Shown here: positions 1 through 9,610 of the stretch, one piece after another | Numbering within the stretch: the stretch's first letter is position 1 | Layout: the number at the start of each line of letters is the position of its first letter | Assembly (NCBI GenBank): GCA_017792365.1 | Contig: CP051229.1 | Coordinates: 2,728,001 to 2,792,000 of the forward strand | Direction: 5' to 3' | Source: Hyphomonas sp. | GTDB taxonomy: Bacteria > Pseudomonadota > Alphaproteobacteria > Caulobacterales > Hyphomonadaceae | DNA: 64,000 nt | The notes under the pieces: model-generated | Told to the model about the DNA's origin: nothing | The model's database searches: none | Seen by the model: only the letters and a program-made list of their open reading frames with translations | Position numbers and translations under genes: made by a program

Positions 1-477
1 CGCATTCCGCGCACTGCCGCGCACCGTGTCAGGCGCAACCCACTTGAGATCGTCCGTACTGAGCACGTCTCCGCGCGCAACCGACCCAACCGAAACCAGA
101 ACCCAGTCGGGATGGGGCGCGCCCTCCAGCTTGAGACCAGCGCCGCCATGGGGCGAGGGGGCGGTCTGAGCGATCGGAGCTGCGGCGGGTTGGGGCGGTG
201 TCGCGGGTGTCACCGCGCCAGCGCGCGTCACCCAGATCGGGCTGTCGGCGGGAAGCGCGATCACGACGCCCGACTTCCGCGCGACAGCAGCGATAAACGT
301 AGGATCGAGCGCCAGCTGCTGGCCGGCCGGGGGAGCGGGCGCCACGAGAACGCTCGCGGCATCGCCCGCGACGGGGACGACGTCGCCCAGCGTCACCCAT
401 TCGCCGCTCACGGCGACCTGTGCGCTGGCCGGCAGGGCTGCCAGTAGCGAAAGGGATAACAGAGCGCTGCGCATCAT
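1..477 (-). CDS. flgA: Flagellar P-ring assembly chaperone FlgA (partial, C terminus off the left edge)
   Basis: Periplasmic chaperone for assembly of the FlgI P ring around the flagellar rod. 159 codons are visible before the window ends. A hydrophobic Sec signal peptide (residues 1-20, ending LPASA) is followed by a first domain, an Ala/Pro-rich linker near residues 85-105, and an SAF-like stretch with VARGDVLSTDDLKW (about 133-146), which is the typical FlgA signature. The ATG at 477 lies 14 bases beyond the flgG stop, with a second ATG directly after it. The order flgF-flgG-flgA is the conserved alphaproteobacterial rod/ring operon. The short visible portion leaves only the C-terminal end unassessed. 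Confidence 0.88.
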   Translation of the reverse strand, partial: MMRSALLSLSLLAALPASAQVAVSGEWVTLGDVVPVAGDAASVLVAPAPPAGQQLALDPTFIAAVARKSGVVIALPADSPIWVTRAGAVTPATPPQPAAAPIAQTAPSPHGGAGLKLEGAPHPDWVLVSVGSVARGDVLSTDDLKWVAPDTVRGSARNA

Positions 478-491
478 TGCTTCCTAGCCCG

Positions 492-1277
492 CTAGCGGAG
501 GTTGGTTGTCGACCGGAGCATTTCGTCGGTCGTCGTGATGACCTTGGAATTCATCTCATATGCCCGTTGCGCGGTGATCAGGTTCGAGATCTCCGAGACT
601 GCGTTGACGTTGGACGTCTCGAGGAAGCCCTGCTGCAGCGTGCCGAAGCCAACCTGTCCCGGCTGGCCGCGGTTTGCCGTGCCGGACGCCGGCGTCTCGA
701 GGAACATGTTGTCGCCGATCGCGTCGAGACCTGCGGGATTGACGAAGCGCGCCATCTCCAGCGCGCCGACATCGGCGGGCGGGCTGCCGTCCGCGAGGAT
801 CGCCTGAACCACGCCCACACGGTTGCTCGAGCCGCTTACGGCCTCCTGCGGAACGGCGATTCCGGGGGCGACGACATAGCCGTCTTCGGTGACGATCTGG
901 CCGTCTGCGCTGAGTGAGAAATTTCCGGCTCGCGTGTAGGCGTCGCGACCATCGGGCAGCTGGACGATGAAATAGCCTTCGCCCTGGATCGCCATGTCAT
1001 AGGGGTTGCCCGACTGGGACATGCCGCCCTGTTCCGTGATCCGGTAGACCGACCCCGCTTTCACGCCGGCGCCGACCTGAACGCCGGTCGGAACGATTGT
1101 GCCAGCATCAGACGAGGTTACGCCCATCCGCTCGACGGTCTGGTAGAGGAGGTCCTGGAATTCGGCCCGCTGGCGCTTGAACCCCGTCGTGTTCATGTTC
1201 GCGATGTTGTTCGCGATCACTTCGACATTCAGCTGTTGAGCCTGCATGCCGGTCGCTGCGGTATCGAGTGCGCGCAT
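492..1277 (-). CDS. flgG: Flagellar distal rod protein FlgG
   Basis: Structural protein of the distal flagellar rod, exported by the flagellar type III apparatus. The 261 residues match the family length. The N terminus carries the rod/hook signature (ANNIANMNTTGFKRQRAEF, about 22-40). The centre has the FlgG-type GEGYFIVQLPDG and YTRAGNFSL motifs. The C terminus has the conserved helix LITAQRAYEMNSKVI (about 234-248). The gene sits 18 bases downstream of flgF and 14 bases upstream of flgA on the same strand, so it is part of one operon. Confidence 0.96.
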   Translation of the reverse strand: MRALDTAATGMQAQQLNVEVIANNIANMNTTGFKRQRAEFQDLLYQTVERMGVTSSDAGTIVPTGVQVGAGVKAGSVYRITEQGGMSQSGNPYDMAIQGEGYFIVQLPDGRDAYTRAGNFSLSADGQIVTEDGYVVAPGIAVPQEAVSGSSNRVGVVQAILADGSPPADVGALEMARFVNPAGLDAIGDNMFLETPASGTANRGQPGQVGFGTLQQGFLETSNVNAVSEISNLITAQRAYEMNSKVITTTDEMLRSTTNLR

Positions 1278-1295
1278 TGTTCAGGGCTCCTGTGG

Positions 1296-2027
1296 CTAGG
1301 TCAGGCGGGCGAGCTTATCGATCGACGTGGCTCGCAGTTCGTCGGTTTGTGAGATGATGCGGGCGACCGACTGATAGGACCGGCTGATCGAAATCATCTC
1401 GGTCAGTTCAAGTACGGCGTTCACATTCGATTGCTCGAGGAAGCCGCCCGCCACCCGGTATTGATCCGGCGCGCGCGGCTGTTCATCGCTGGCAGCCCAG
1501 AGGTTGGCGCCGAGCTTTTCCAGCGCTTCCGGCGTGTCGAAGGCGACAACGCGCAGACGTCCTGCTTCGATCTCGTTCTGGGTAATCGTGCCGTCCGCCC
1601 TGATCTCCACCGCTCCCGCTTCGGGATCGATGGTGATCGGACCGCCGTCACCCATGACGAGGTGGCCGGTGCGGGTCATCAGCTGGCCCTGCGCATCAAG
1701 CGTGAACCCGCCGTCGCGCGTATAAGCCTCTCCGTTGTCAGTCTGGACAACGAAGAAACCTTCGCCCTCGATTGCCGTGTCGAGCGGATTGCCGGTGCGG
1801 GTCACCGGGCCGGCGGAGAAGTCGCGTTGCAGCATCCAGCCGTCGACAAAGGCGACTTCGCCTGTGTCTTCGACGGCAGTCGCCGGTTTTTCGCTGAGCT
1901 CGCGCATGACGAGCCGCTCGGCCTTGAAGCCGGTCGTTGTCATGTTCGCGAGATTGTTCGCGGTCATGTCCATCCGCTGCCGCAGCACTTGCTGCGCGGA
2001 CAGGCCGACCATGAATGAATTGTCCAT
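1296..2027 (-). CDS. flgF: Flagellar proximal rod protein FlgF
   Basis: Proximal-rod protein of the flagellum. The open frame extends upstream to 2489, but that part runs antisense through fliL. The conserved FlgF/FlgG N terminus (MDNSFMVGLSAQQVLRQRMD, then NNLANMTTTGFKAE) begins at the ATG at 2027, giving 243 residues, the normal family length. GEGFFVVQTDNG and YTRDGGFTLDAQG mark the central domain, and SNVNAVLELTEMISISRSYQ the C-terminal rod helix. First gene of a leftward flgF-flgG-flgA operon, divergent from fliL. Confidence 0.93.
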   Translation of the reverse strand: MDNSFMVGLSAQQVLRQRMDMTANNLANMTTTGFKAERLVMRELSEKPATAVEDTGEVAFVDGWMLQRDFSAGPVTRTGNPLDTAIEGEGFFVVQTDNGEAYTRDGGFTLDAQGQLMTRTGHLVMGDGGPITIDPEAGAVEIRADGTITQNEIEAGRLRVVAFDTPEALEKLGANLWAASDEQPRAPDQYRVAGGFLEQSNVNAVLELTEMISISRSYQSVARIISQTDELRATSIDKLARLT

Positions 2028-2137
2028 GTGTCGCCGGTAAAACGCGTCGGCGAAGTTCGTCGTCGCACGCGCCTGGCTGCCTGCACTCGTGTCTTCTGCA
2101 ACGAGCGCTTCGAGATAGGCAGATTGAACCCATGCGG

Positions 2138-2227
2138 TTAACGGGATGTTTCGCGCGCGCGCCGCAGAGCGCCCGGCAAGTCTTGCCCATTTCCACCAAT
2201 CCTTAACCAAACCGGATCGAATTTGCC
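2138..2227. promoter_or_regulatory. Divergent flgF/fliL promoter region with CtrA-type half-sites
   Basis: The 223-base gap between the flgF and fliL starts holds two TTAAC half-sites (2138-2142 and 2203-2208, the latter TTAACC). The second is followed 14 bases on by TCGAATTTGCC (2217-2227). The same arrangement, TTAA then the identical 11-mer, occurs upstream of flgB at 10764-10787. TTAACC-type half-sites are known CtrA targets in Caulobacter class II flagellar promoters; assignment here is inference from motif and context. Confidence 0.5.
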
Positions 2228-2250
2228 GGGTGCGCCCGAATCTCTCGGGC

Positions 2251-2979
2251 ATGAAGGATATGGCTGCGGCGGAAGCGATGTTTTCGAAGAAAGACAAGGC
2301 CAAGAAGGAAGACGGCGAATCAACGGAGGCGAAACCGCCTCCCGAAGGCGCTGAAGGTGATGAGGCCCCCAAGAAGAAGATGGCGGGCAAGACGCTCATC
2401 TTGTTCGTCGTGCTGCCAGCACTCTTGGTTGTGGGGGGCGGCGGCGCAGCGGCCATGATGCTGCTCGGCGGCGGCAAGTCCGAAGCCACTGCATCTGCGC
2501 ATCCTGGCGAAGAGGAATACGCGGCCGCCGATGATCACGGCGACAAGGCTGCGGACGATGGCCATGGCAAGCCGGCCAAGGGCAAGGACGAACATGGCGA
2601 TGACGCCTATGGCGGCGGCGCGCCTGTCGGCGCCGTGGAAGTCGGCCACATCATCCCGGGCGCTGCTGGCGATCCGTCCTACTACGACATGCCGAAAATG
2701 CTGGTGAACCTTGCCGGCACAGAGGGCGGGCGCCCCCTCCTGCTCGAACTCGAACTCGTTCTGGAATCCAGTCACGCCTCGACGTTCGATCAGGTGCCGA
2801 GCCTGATGCCGCGCCTGATGGACCAGATACAGACTTTCCTGCGGGAGCTTCGGGTCGAGGACCTGAACGGCTCGGCGGGCACCTACCGTCTGAGGCTGGA
2901 GCTCTTGAAGCGGTTCAACATCGTCATGGCGCCGCAAAAGCTCGACGCCGTTCTGATCGAAGGCATCTTGATCCAATAG
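2251..2979 (+). CDS. fliL: Flagellar basal-body-associated protein FliL
   Basis: Single-pass inner-membrane protein that surrounds the stator and modulates torque. Residues 1-45 are charged cytoplasm (KKDKAKKEDGESTEAKPP). One transmembrane helix follows (TLILFVVLPALLVVGGGG). Next comes an unusual His/Asp/Gly-rich periplasmic linker (about 88-135, with DDHGDKAADDGHG and DEHGDD), then the conserved FliL domain (YYDMPKMLVNLAG through RLRLELLKRFNIVMAP). ATG 2251 gives 242 residues; ATGs at 2260 and 2278 are also possible and none has a good Shine-Dalgarno. The stop overlaps the ribosome binding site of fliM. Confidence 0.9.
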   Translation: MKDMAAAEAMFSKKDKAKKEDGESTEAKPPPEGAEGDEAPKKKMAGKTLILFVVLPALLVVGGGGAAAMMLLGGGKSEATASAHPGEEEYAAADDHGDKAADDGHGKPAKGKDEHGDDAYGGGAPVGAVEVGHIIPGAAGDPSYYDMPKMLVNLAGTEGGRPLLLELELVLESSHASTFDQVPSLMPRLMDQIQTFLRELRVEDLNGSAGTYRLRLELLKRFNIVMAPQKLDAVLIEGILIQ

Positions 2980-2988
2980 GAGTCGGCC

Positions 2989-4128
2989 TTGGCCGAAGAA
3001 GCGACCGCACCCGAAGCGGAGGAATCCTGGGAGGCCGCGGAGGCCGACGGGGAAGGCGCGTCCGCTGCATCGGCGGACGGAGATTGGGACGCTGCGGACA
3101 CCGATGAGGCGGATGCCGGCGGCCTGGGTTCCAGCGCGGCCAGCTCCGAGCGCATTCTCAATCAGGACGAGATCGACAGCCTGTTGGGCTTCTCGCTCGA
3201 CGACGAGGCCGCCGCCAAGGGCAACGGGATCCGGTCCCTCATCAACTCGGCGATGGTCTCCTACGAGCGCCTGCCGATGCTCGAGGTTGTATTCGACCGG
3301 CTGGTTCGCCTGATGACGACGAGCCTGCGCAACTTCACCTCGGACAACGTCGAGGTCAGCCTCGACGCGATCCAGTCGATGCGCTTCGGCGACTACCTGA
3401 ATTCGATCCCGCTGCCCGCCATTCTCGCCGTGTTCAAGGCGAAGGAGCTCGACAATTTCGGTCTTCTCACGGTCGACTCAAACCTGATCTACTCGATCGT
3501 TGATGTGCTGCTGGGCGGGCGTCGCGGCAATGTCGCGATGCGCGTCGAGGGGCGTCCGTATACGACGATCGAGCGCGTGCTGGTTACCCGTCTCGTGGAA
3601 GTGATCCTGCAGGATGCGAAGAAGGCGTTCGATCCTCTGACGCCGGTTGAGTTCGAGCTTGATCGGATTGAGACCAACCCGCGCTTCGCCGCTATCGCCC
3701 AGCCAGCCAATGCCGCCATCCTTGTGAAGCTGCGGATCGACATGGAGGATCGGGGCGGTCGCTGCGAGCTTCTGCTGCCGTATGCGACGCTCGAACCCAT
3801 TCGCAAGATGCTGCTGCAGAACTTCATGGGCGAGAAGTTCGGACGCGACAACATCTGGGAAGGCCACCTCGCCACGGAACTCTGGTCCGCCAGTGCGCCG
3901 CTGCGGGTGGTGCTTGATGAGTTTCCAGCCTCGCTCGGCCAGGTACTAAATCTCAAGGTCGGCGACACGCTGATGATGAACGCCACGCCGAAATCGCGTG
4001 CGCGGCTCATGTGCGGTGACATTCATCTCACACATGGGCAGGTGGGCCGGATGGGCAACCGACTCGCGATGCGGGTCGAGGAGCCGATCACCAAGGCGGT
4101 CAAGCTTCGAATACTGGAGACGACATGA
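2989..4128 (+). CDS. fliM: Flagellar motor switch protein FliM
   Basis: C-ring switch component that binds phospho-CheY and sets rotation direction. 379 residues. Start is TTG 2989, chosen because AGGAG (2978-2982) lies six bases upstream and overlaps the fliL stop. The CheY-binding motif LNQDEIDSLLGF sits at about 57-68 rather than at the extreme N terminus; before it is an acidic Ala/Glu/Asp segment. The middle CheC-like domain (RLMTTSLRNFT, LGGRRGNVAMR) and the C-terminal SpoA domain (KVGDTLMMNATPKSRARLMC) are intact. It overlaps the next gene by four bases (ATGA). Confidence 0.96.
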   Translation: MAEEATAPEAEESWEAAEADGEGASAASADGDWDAADTDEADAGGLGSSAASSERILNQDEIDSLLGFSLDDEAAAKGNGIRSLINSAMVSYERLPMLEVVFDRLVRLMTTSLRNFTSDNVEVSLDAIQSMRFGDYLNSIPLPAILAVFKAKELDNFGLLTVDSNLIYSIVDVLLGGRRGNVAMRVEGRPYTTIERVLVTRLVEVILQDAKKAFDPLTPVEFELDRIETNPRFAAIAQPANAAILVKLRIDMEDRGGRCELLLPYATLEPIRKMLLQNFMGEKFGRDNIWEGHLATELWSASAPLRVVLDEFPASLGQVLNLKVGDTLMMNATPKSRARLMCGDIHLTHGQVGRMGNRLAMRVEEPITKAVKLRILETT

Positions 4129-4448
4129 TCGACTATTCGCTCCTGTTGGACGGCGTCCTAGCGGCCTTGCTCGTGATCGCAATCCTCTATTGCTGGCGAC
4201 TGGATACGCGCCTCAACAACCTGCGTTCCGGAAAGGACGGAATGCTGCAGGCTGCGCGCGAGCTGCAGGCGGCGGTCAGCGATGCGGAGAAAGCTGTCTC
4301 CCTGCTGCGCCAGTCATCCGAGGACGCCGGTCGCGATCTCCAGCGTCACATCGAGGAAGCGCGCGCAGCCGCGCAGGTTCCTCACTCTCAATCCTCCGCG
4401 GGCCGGACTTCATCCGACTTCGCGCTGCGTCGGCGCAACGTTTTCTAG
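4125..4448 (+). CDS. Small flagellar-operon membrane protein (DUF6468-like)
   Basis: 107 residues: one N-terminal transmembrane segment (LLLDGVLAALLVIAILYCW, about 6-24) and a cytoplasmic coiled-coil-prone helix (LQAARELQAAVSDAEKAVSL onward). Its ATG overlaps the fliM stop as ATGA, and motE follows nine bases after its stop. Small one-helix proteins of this form are conserved between fliM and motE in alphaproteobacterial flagellar operons; I believe they are catalogued as DUF6468, but that label is from memory. Function unknown; a role in motor assembly or placement is inference from context. Confidence 0.72.
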   Translation: MIDYSLLLDGVLAALLVIAILYCWRLDTRLNNLRSGKDGMLQAARELQAAVSDAEKAVSLLRQSSEDAGRDLQRHIEEARAAAQVPHSQSSAGRTSSDFALRRRNVF

Positions 4449-4457
4449 GATCAGACC

Positions 4458-5156
4458 ATGGCGACGAGCATAAGAGTCCTGCCCGCAGTTATCGCCGTCT
4501 CGGTGGGCGCTCTTGCGTTCAAGGGCGTCGACATCGCCTATGCGGTCGTCGACGAGAACGCCGAGCAGCAGGAAGCGCTCGATCCGGAGCCTACGCCGGG
4601 TTCGCAGGCGCTGGTGGGGGAGGCGGGCGCTCAGACGGAGCTTGCCGCTGAAGGGCTGGACGAGTCGGCGGTCGCGCAGTGCATTCCGGGCGTCGACTAC
4701 GCCAGCGAGACGGGCATTTCGGAGCAGGAAATCCTGGTCCTCAGGAGCCTCGCGTCCCGCCGCCAGGAACTCGATGAGCGCGAGACGGAGCTGAACACGC
4801 GCGAGCAGACCGCGATCGCGGCCGAGGCGCGCCTGGACGAGCAGATCGTCGAACTGAAGGCCGCGGAAGCCCGCGTTGCATCGATCCTCGATCAGATCGA
4901 GGCAAAGCAGGATGAGCGCATGGCGTCGCTCGTCAGAACATATGAGGCGATGAAGCCGAAAGACGCTGCGCGCATCTTCAATACGATGGGCGATGAAACC
5001 GTCCTGATCGATCTCGCCAAGAGCATGAAGCCCGCCTCGCTCGCCGCCATCATGGCGTCCATGGATTCCAAACGGGCAGAGCTGGTGACCAAGAGGCTGG
5101 CCGAGCTGGCCGACCCGCCAGCCAGTCTGGCAGACACGGCGCCGCCCACGGGATGA
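4458..5156 (+). CDS. motE: MotE-family flagellar motor chaperone
   Basis: 232 residues. An N-terminal signal/anchor (MATSIRVLPAVIAVSVGALA) is followed by an acidic linker, a long coiled coil (EQEILVLRSLASRRQELDER through about residue 150) and a C-terminal MgtE-N-like helical repeat (KDAARIFNTMGDE, MKPASLAAIMASMDSKRAEL). This is the architecture of MotE, described in Sinorhizobium as a periplasmic chaperone that folds the motor protein MotC. No motC homologue is visible here. The next gene overlaps its stop by four bases (ATGA), so its product is the likely client or partner (inference). Confidence 0.82.
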   Translation: MATSIRVLPAVIAVSVGALAFKGVDIAYAVVDENAEQQEALDPEPTPGSQALVGEAGAQTELAAEGLDESAVAQCIPGVDYASETGISEQEILVLRSLASRRQELDERETELNTREQTAIAAEARLDEQIVELKAAEARVASILDQIEAKQDERMASLVRTYEAMKPKDAARIFNTMGDETVLIDLAKSMKPASLAAIMASMDSKRAELVTKRLAELADPPASLADTAPPTG

Positions 5157-8100
5157 CCGGCTCGAACCGCCTCTTGAGGTCAACGACACGGATTGCGCTC
5201 CTTGCGGCGGCGGCCGGAGCGGTTGCATCGCCTGTCATGGCCGAAAAGCCGCTGTCGCTCTCCTTCGAGGAGCGCGGCGAATATGCGCGCATCGTGATGA
5301 AGTGGGCGGACGGCGACGAAGATGCTCCAGGCGTGAGCGCGGCGATCGTCGATCAGGTTCTGGTTCTTTCGTTTGACGAGCAGGTGTCAGCCAATCTCGA
5401 CGCATTGTCTGAAGCGCTGCCGAGCTGGGCGATTGTGTCGAGGCTCGACGAAACCGGACGTGCGATTCGTGTGGGGCTGCAGCGCGCGGGCAGGGTGCAC
5501 GTCTCACAGTCGGCCGATCTGACGGCGGTCGACCTGTTGCGCGAAGAAGCCGAACGGGATCCGCCGGATATCGTCTCGCCTCTGATCGCCCGGCGTGCGC
5601 GCGAAGCCGAGGCCGCCCGCGTTGCGGCGCTGCCGCCGCCGCCTCCCGAGGTCGAAATGGAGATCCGCGGCAGTCATTCCGGCGACACCTCGCGGATCGT
5701 ACTCTACTGGCCCCAACCGGTCAGCTTCCGGACAGTTTCAGAAGCTCCGGGCGAAACCAAGCTTCTGTTCTCGCTGCGCGCGCAGACAGACGCGGCCTAT
5801 CTGAAGGTGGCGCCGCCCGACAACCTCGAGTCGTTCTCGGGCACGAACACGCCTCGGGGGTACGAGGTCACGGTCAAGTCGAAGGATGCCATGCCGATCC
5901 GGGCATTCTCATCAGAGCGGGTAGTGACAATCGACATCTCGCCAGGCGTCGCGCCTGAAGTTCCAGCTGATGCCATTCGACAGCAGCTGGTGGACGAGGG
6001 GATCATCGAGGCTGAGCCCGTGCCGACTGCGGAGGTCGAGGAGGCGAAACTCTCGCCGCCGACCACAAGCGCGCCGCCCCAGAGACCCGCGCGCTCGCCG
6101 GAGCCTGTCGCCGCCAGGGAAGATGTCGGCACTCGCCGCCCGATCAGCCTGTTGCCCGCCAGTGCGCCAGCGGCGGAAGATGAGGTTTCGTCCGAAGAGG
6201 CGCCGACCGAGGCGGAACCCGCTCAGCGGGTTGTGGGCGGAGCAAAGCGCGAAACCCATCTCGTCGAGGGATGGGAAGATCCGGCGCCGCCAAGCGGCGT
6301 CACCGATGTGCGCGTCCGGCCGCTGACCAACGGCGTCGAACTCATCGTCGATTTTGTCGATCCTGCCGCCGCGGCGGTTTTCGACCTGAACGGCGACGTA
6401 TGGGCTGTGTTTGCGGCCAACGCCGATCTCCGGGTCAACCCGTCCAGTCTCCCGGCCGGCGTGCATGTAAGATCGGAGCGCGCCGCCAACGCCTCGTACC
6501 TGCGTATCGAGAAACCGGATTCGCTGTCGGTATCAGCGATTGCACAGGGCAATTCCTGGACCGTGCGGCTTGCGCCAACCGCAACGCGGCCGGACCGCTT
6601 CCTCAAGACAACGCGACGTCCTGCAGAGGGTGGAAGAACGCGCATCGAATCCGACGTGGACGGCGCCGCAGGCATCGTCTGGCTGCAGGATCCGTTGATC
6701 GGCGAGGACATGGCCGCAATCGTTTCGTACGGCCCGACGGCGTCACACCCTGAACGGTTCGAGACCGTGGAGGTTGGCGCGCCGGCGACGGCCCACGGCC
6801 TGGTGTTCGTGCCGCGCGCCGACACCGTCGAAGTCCATCTCGAGGGCGAGCGCGCGATAGCGACAATCTCGAACCGCTCACAATCGCGCACGATTGCCGA
6901 GCTCACGCCGGGCATTCCGAGCGTCGCAAATCCCGCGTTCATGGACTTTGCATCGTGGGGCGGTCTCTCCGGACAGGACTGGTACGATCGCCGCGAAGAA
7001 CTGGAACGGGCGGTGAGCGAAAATGATCTTGCGACGCATCGTGGATCAGAAGCGCTGATGCAGCTGGCCGAGTTCTATGTTGGTCACGACATGGCGCTGG
7101 AGGCGATCGGCGTTCTGGAGGTGGCCGCGGCTGCGCGGCCCGATGTCGACCTCGACGCCAAATACCTCGGGCTGGCTGGCGTCGCCAATTTCCTTGCGTA
7201 CCGACTGAACACGGCGGATGGGTTTCTGTCGAAGGGACCGCTGCGCAACGATGCGTCTGCATCGCTCTGGCGCGGCGCGATCTCAGCCGAGCGGGGAGAC
7301 TGGGAGCGCGCGGCGGACTTTTTCCGGGCCGCAGGCAAGCAGCCGTTTGCGTACGCTCCTGACAAGGCGGCGAGGTTCGCCGCCTATCATGCAGAGGCGG
7401 CGTTTCACACCAATGACTTCGAGACCGCGCGGCGCGAAGCGGAGATCGCCATTGATGGCGGATCGGGTGAAGCCGCAGAGCGCGGGCGGCTGGTGATGGC
7501 CATGCTGGCTGCGGTCATCGACGGTGCGGAAGAGGGTTACCGGCAGTACGAACTGCTAGCGGAAACGGCCTCGGAGCCGATCGCCGTGCGCGCCGAACTG
7601 GGTCGGCTCGAGCTGGGCGTGGAAGCTGGCCGGATGAGCGCCGCGGAAGCCGCCTCCGAATTGGAATCCCTGAGATTCCGCTGGCGCGGAGACGGTGTCG
7701 AGATGAAGACGGTCGGCATTCTGGCCGACCAGTACATGAAGGTGGGCCGTTTTCGTGAGGCCCTTCTGCTGGCGAAGTCGACGTCGCTTCGCGATGTTGA
7801 CGCGCAAGGCGCGCGCGAACTTCGGATCAAGCTGACGGATTACTTTCGTCAGCTCTTCCTCGACGGTCAGGCCGACCGGCTGGATCCCATACAGTCGCTT
7901 GGCTTGTTCTATGAGTTCTCTGAGCTGACCCCGATCGGCGCCGACGGCGACCAGATGATCCGGAAACTGGCCCAGAGGCTGGTGGCGTTTGATCTTCTCG
8001 AACCGGCGGCGCAACTGCTCCAGCATCAGGTCGACAACCGCATGCGCGGGGTTGGCAAGGCGGCGCTGGCTGTGGATCTCGCCACCATCTATCTCCTCGA

Positions 8101-8640
8101 CAAACGCCCGGACCGGGCGCTGGCCGCGATCAACGCAACGCGGCGCCGTCGATACCGCGCGAGCTCGCCTACGAGCGGCGCAAGCTTGAGGCCGCCGCCT
8201 ACCGCGACCTCGGCCGGTATGATCACGTGATCGAACTGATGGAGCCGCTGGATCAGCCCGACGCCCGCGCACTGCTGGCCGACGCCTACCTGCGCAAGCG
8301 CGACTGGAGCCGCGCCGCGGAGACCTATCTGACGATGCTGCCGCCGCCGCAGGAGAGCCGTCCGACGGATGCAGAATTCGCCTACAAGGGAGCGATTGCT
8401 GCGCGGATGGCAAAGCAGCCCGAGACACTCGCACGCCTGCGGGGATATGCAGGGCTGTTCGAGGGCCGGTCCGATGCAGCCAGCTTCGATCTGATCACGG
8501 CGCAGACCGATATCGACGGGCAGGCGATATCCGAGGCGGTTCGCAGTCTTGCAGACGCGCCGACCGTGGATGCCTTCTCGGCGGCCATGAAGGCGCGCTT
8601 TGAGAGCAGCGAGCCGGCCGGGGCTGGCGGATCCCGCTAG
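5153..8640 (+). CDS. Large periplasmic beta-module/TPR protein of the flagellar motor operon (frameshifted)
   Basis: Read as one gene of 1162 residues once a single missing base near 8141-8143 is restored; the downstream frame continues [20 protein letters not shown] into the second fragment (ATG-like restart at 8227). A Sec signal peptide ([17 protein letters not shown]) leads. Three related beta-rich modules follow: [53 protein letters not shown] Pro/Glu-rich linker (about 270-350) separates modules two and three, and a TPR-like helical half runs from about 600 to the end. Four-base overlap with motE and tail-to-tail overlap with ttcA. No family name recognised; a motor-disc or MotC-like role is inference. 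Confidence 0.75.
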
Positions 8641-9545
8641 TCCTCGTCGGCTACTCCGCCTGCGTGTTCGGCCAAAAGGTCCAGTCCGGCGAAATCGAAC
8701 AGATCGCTGTCGAGCAGGTGGGACGGTCTGACGTTCGCCAGCGCCGTGGCCATGATCTGGCGCTTGCCTGGCGAGCGTTTTTCCCAGTCATCCAGCATCG
8801 CTTTGATCGCCATGCGCTGCAGGCCGTCCTGGGTGCCGCAGAGATTGCAGGGGATGATGGGGAAGGCCATCGAGGCGGCGAACTTCGCGATGTCGGCCTC
8901 CGCACAACCAATCAGCGGCCGCAGGACGAACAGGTCGCCGGCGTCGTTGACCAGCCTGGGCGGCATCGCCGCGATCCGGCCTCCATGGAGAAGGTTGAGC
9001 ATGAACGTTTCGAGGGAATCGTCGCGATGATGTCCAAGCACGATCGCCGAGCATCCCTGTTCCCGTGCGACCCTGTAGAGGATGCCGCGCCGCAGCCGCG
9101 AGCACATCGAGCAGTAGGTTTTGTCGGCGGGCACCTTCTCCGTGACGATACTGTAGGTGTCCTCGGTGATGATCCGATGCTCTACGCCCAATCCGGCCAG
9201 GTAGTCCGGCAGAACGTGTTTCGGAAAACCGGGCTGCCCCTGATCGAGGTTGCAGGCGATCAAATCGACGGGCAGGGCGCCCTGCCACTGCAGATCCAGA
9301 AGCACGCTGAGAAGTGTGTAGCTGTCCTTGCCGCCGGACAGACAGACCAGCCACCTTGGACGATCTGTGTCCGGTCCAGCGCTGACCATGCCATAGCGGT
9401 CGATCGCTTCGCGCGTCTGCCGGACGAGCCGTTTGCGCAGCTTGCGGAATGACACCGTCTTTGGCGCGCGCGCAAAGACCGGGTGCGACGGCGTGAACTC
9501 GACTGGTTCTGGCAGGTCACAACCTGCGCCATGATCGTCTGCCAT
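8637..9545 (-). CDS. ttcA: tRNA 2-thiocytidine-32 synthetase TtcA
   Basis: ATP- and iron-sulfur-dependent enzyme that thiolates cytidine 32 of certain tRNAs. 302 residues with the PP-loop [15 protein letters not shown] (about 69-83), the cluster-binding pairs CSMC and CNLC, and the conserved [20 protein letters not shown] segment. Downstream it ends tail-to-tail with the preceding rightward gene (four-base overlap at 8637-8640). It lies leftward, 65 bases beyond fliP, and is not obviously related to flagella. The start ATG at 9545 is supported by family length; residues 1-20 are poorly conserved. Confidence 0.95.
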   Translation of the reverse strand: MADDHGAGCDLPEPVEFTPSHPVFARAPKTVSFRKLRKRLVRQTREAIDRYGMVSAGPDTDRPRWLVCLSGGKDSYTLLSVLLDLQWQGALPVDLIACNLDQGQPGFPKHVLPDYLAGLGVEHRIITEDTYSIVTEKVPADKTYCSMCSRLRRGILYRVAREQGCSAIVLGHHRDDSLETFMLNLLHGGRIAAMPPRLVNDAGDLFVLRPLIGCAEADIAKFAASMAFPIIPCNLCGTQDGLQRMAIKAMLDDWEKRSPGKRQIMATALANVRPSHLLDSDLFDFAGLDLLAEHAGGVADED

Positions 9546-9610
9546 ATCGCCTACCAGCGTCGATGACCCCTAGAACCCGGGTGCTCTACCGGACGACGCG
9601 GCTTGCGTCA

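Noticed and set aside
2028-2489. Upstream extension of the flgF frame
   Set aside because: It runs antisense through fliL and lies before the conserved FlgF start at 2027.
7556-8434. Long minus-strand frame of 292 codons
   Set aside because: Antisense shadow of the large flagellar-operon gene; Arg-rich low-complexity product with no motif.
9546-9610. tRNA-like fragments GGTAGAGCAC and GGTTCTA on the minus strand between fliP and ttcA
   Set aside because: No matching D-stem partner, no acceptor stem and no plausible anticodon arm; chance resemblance.
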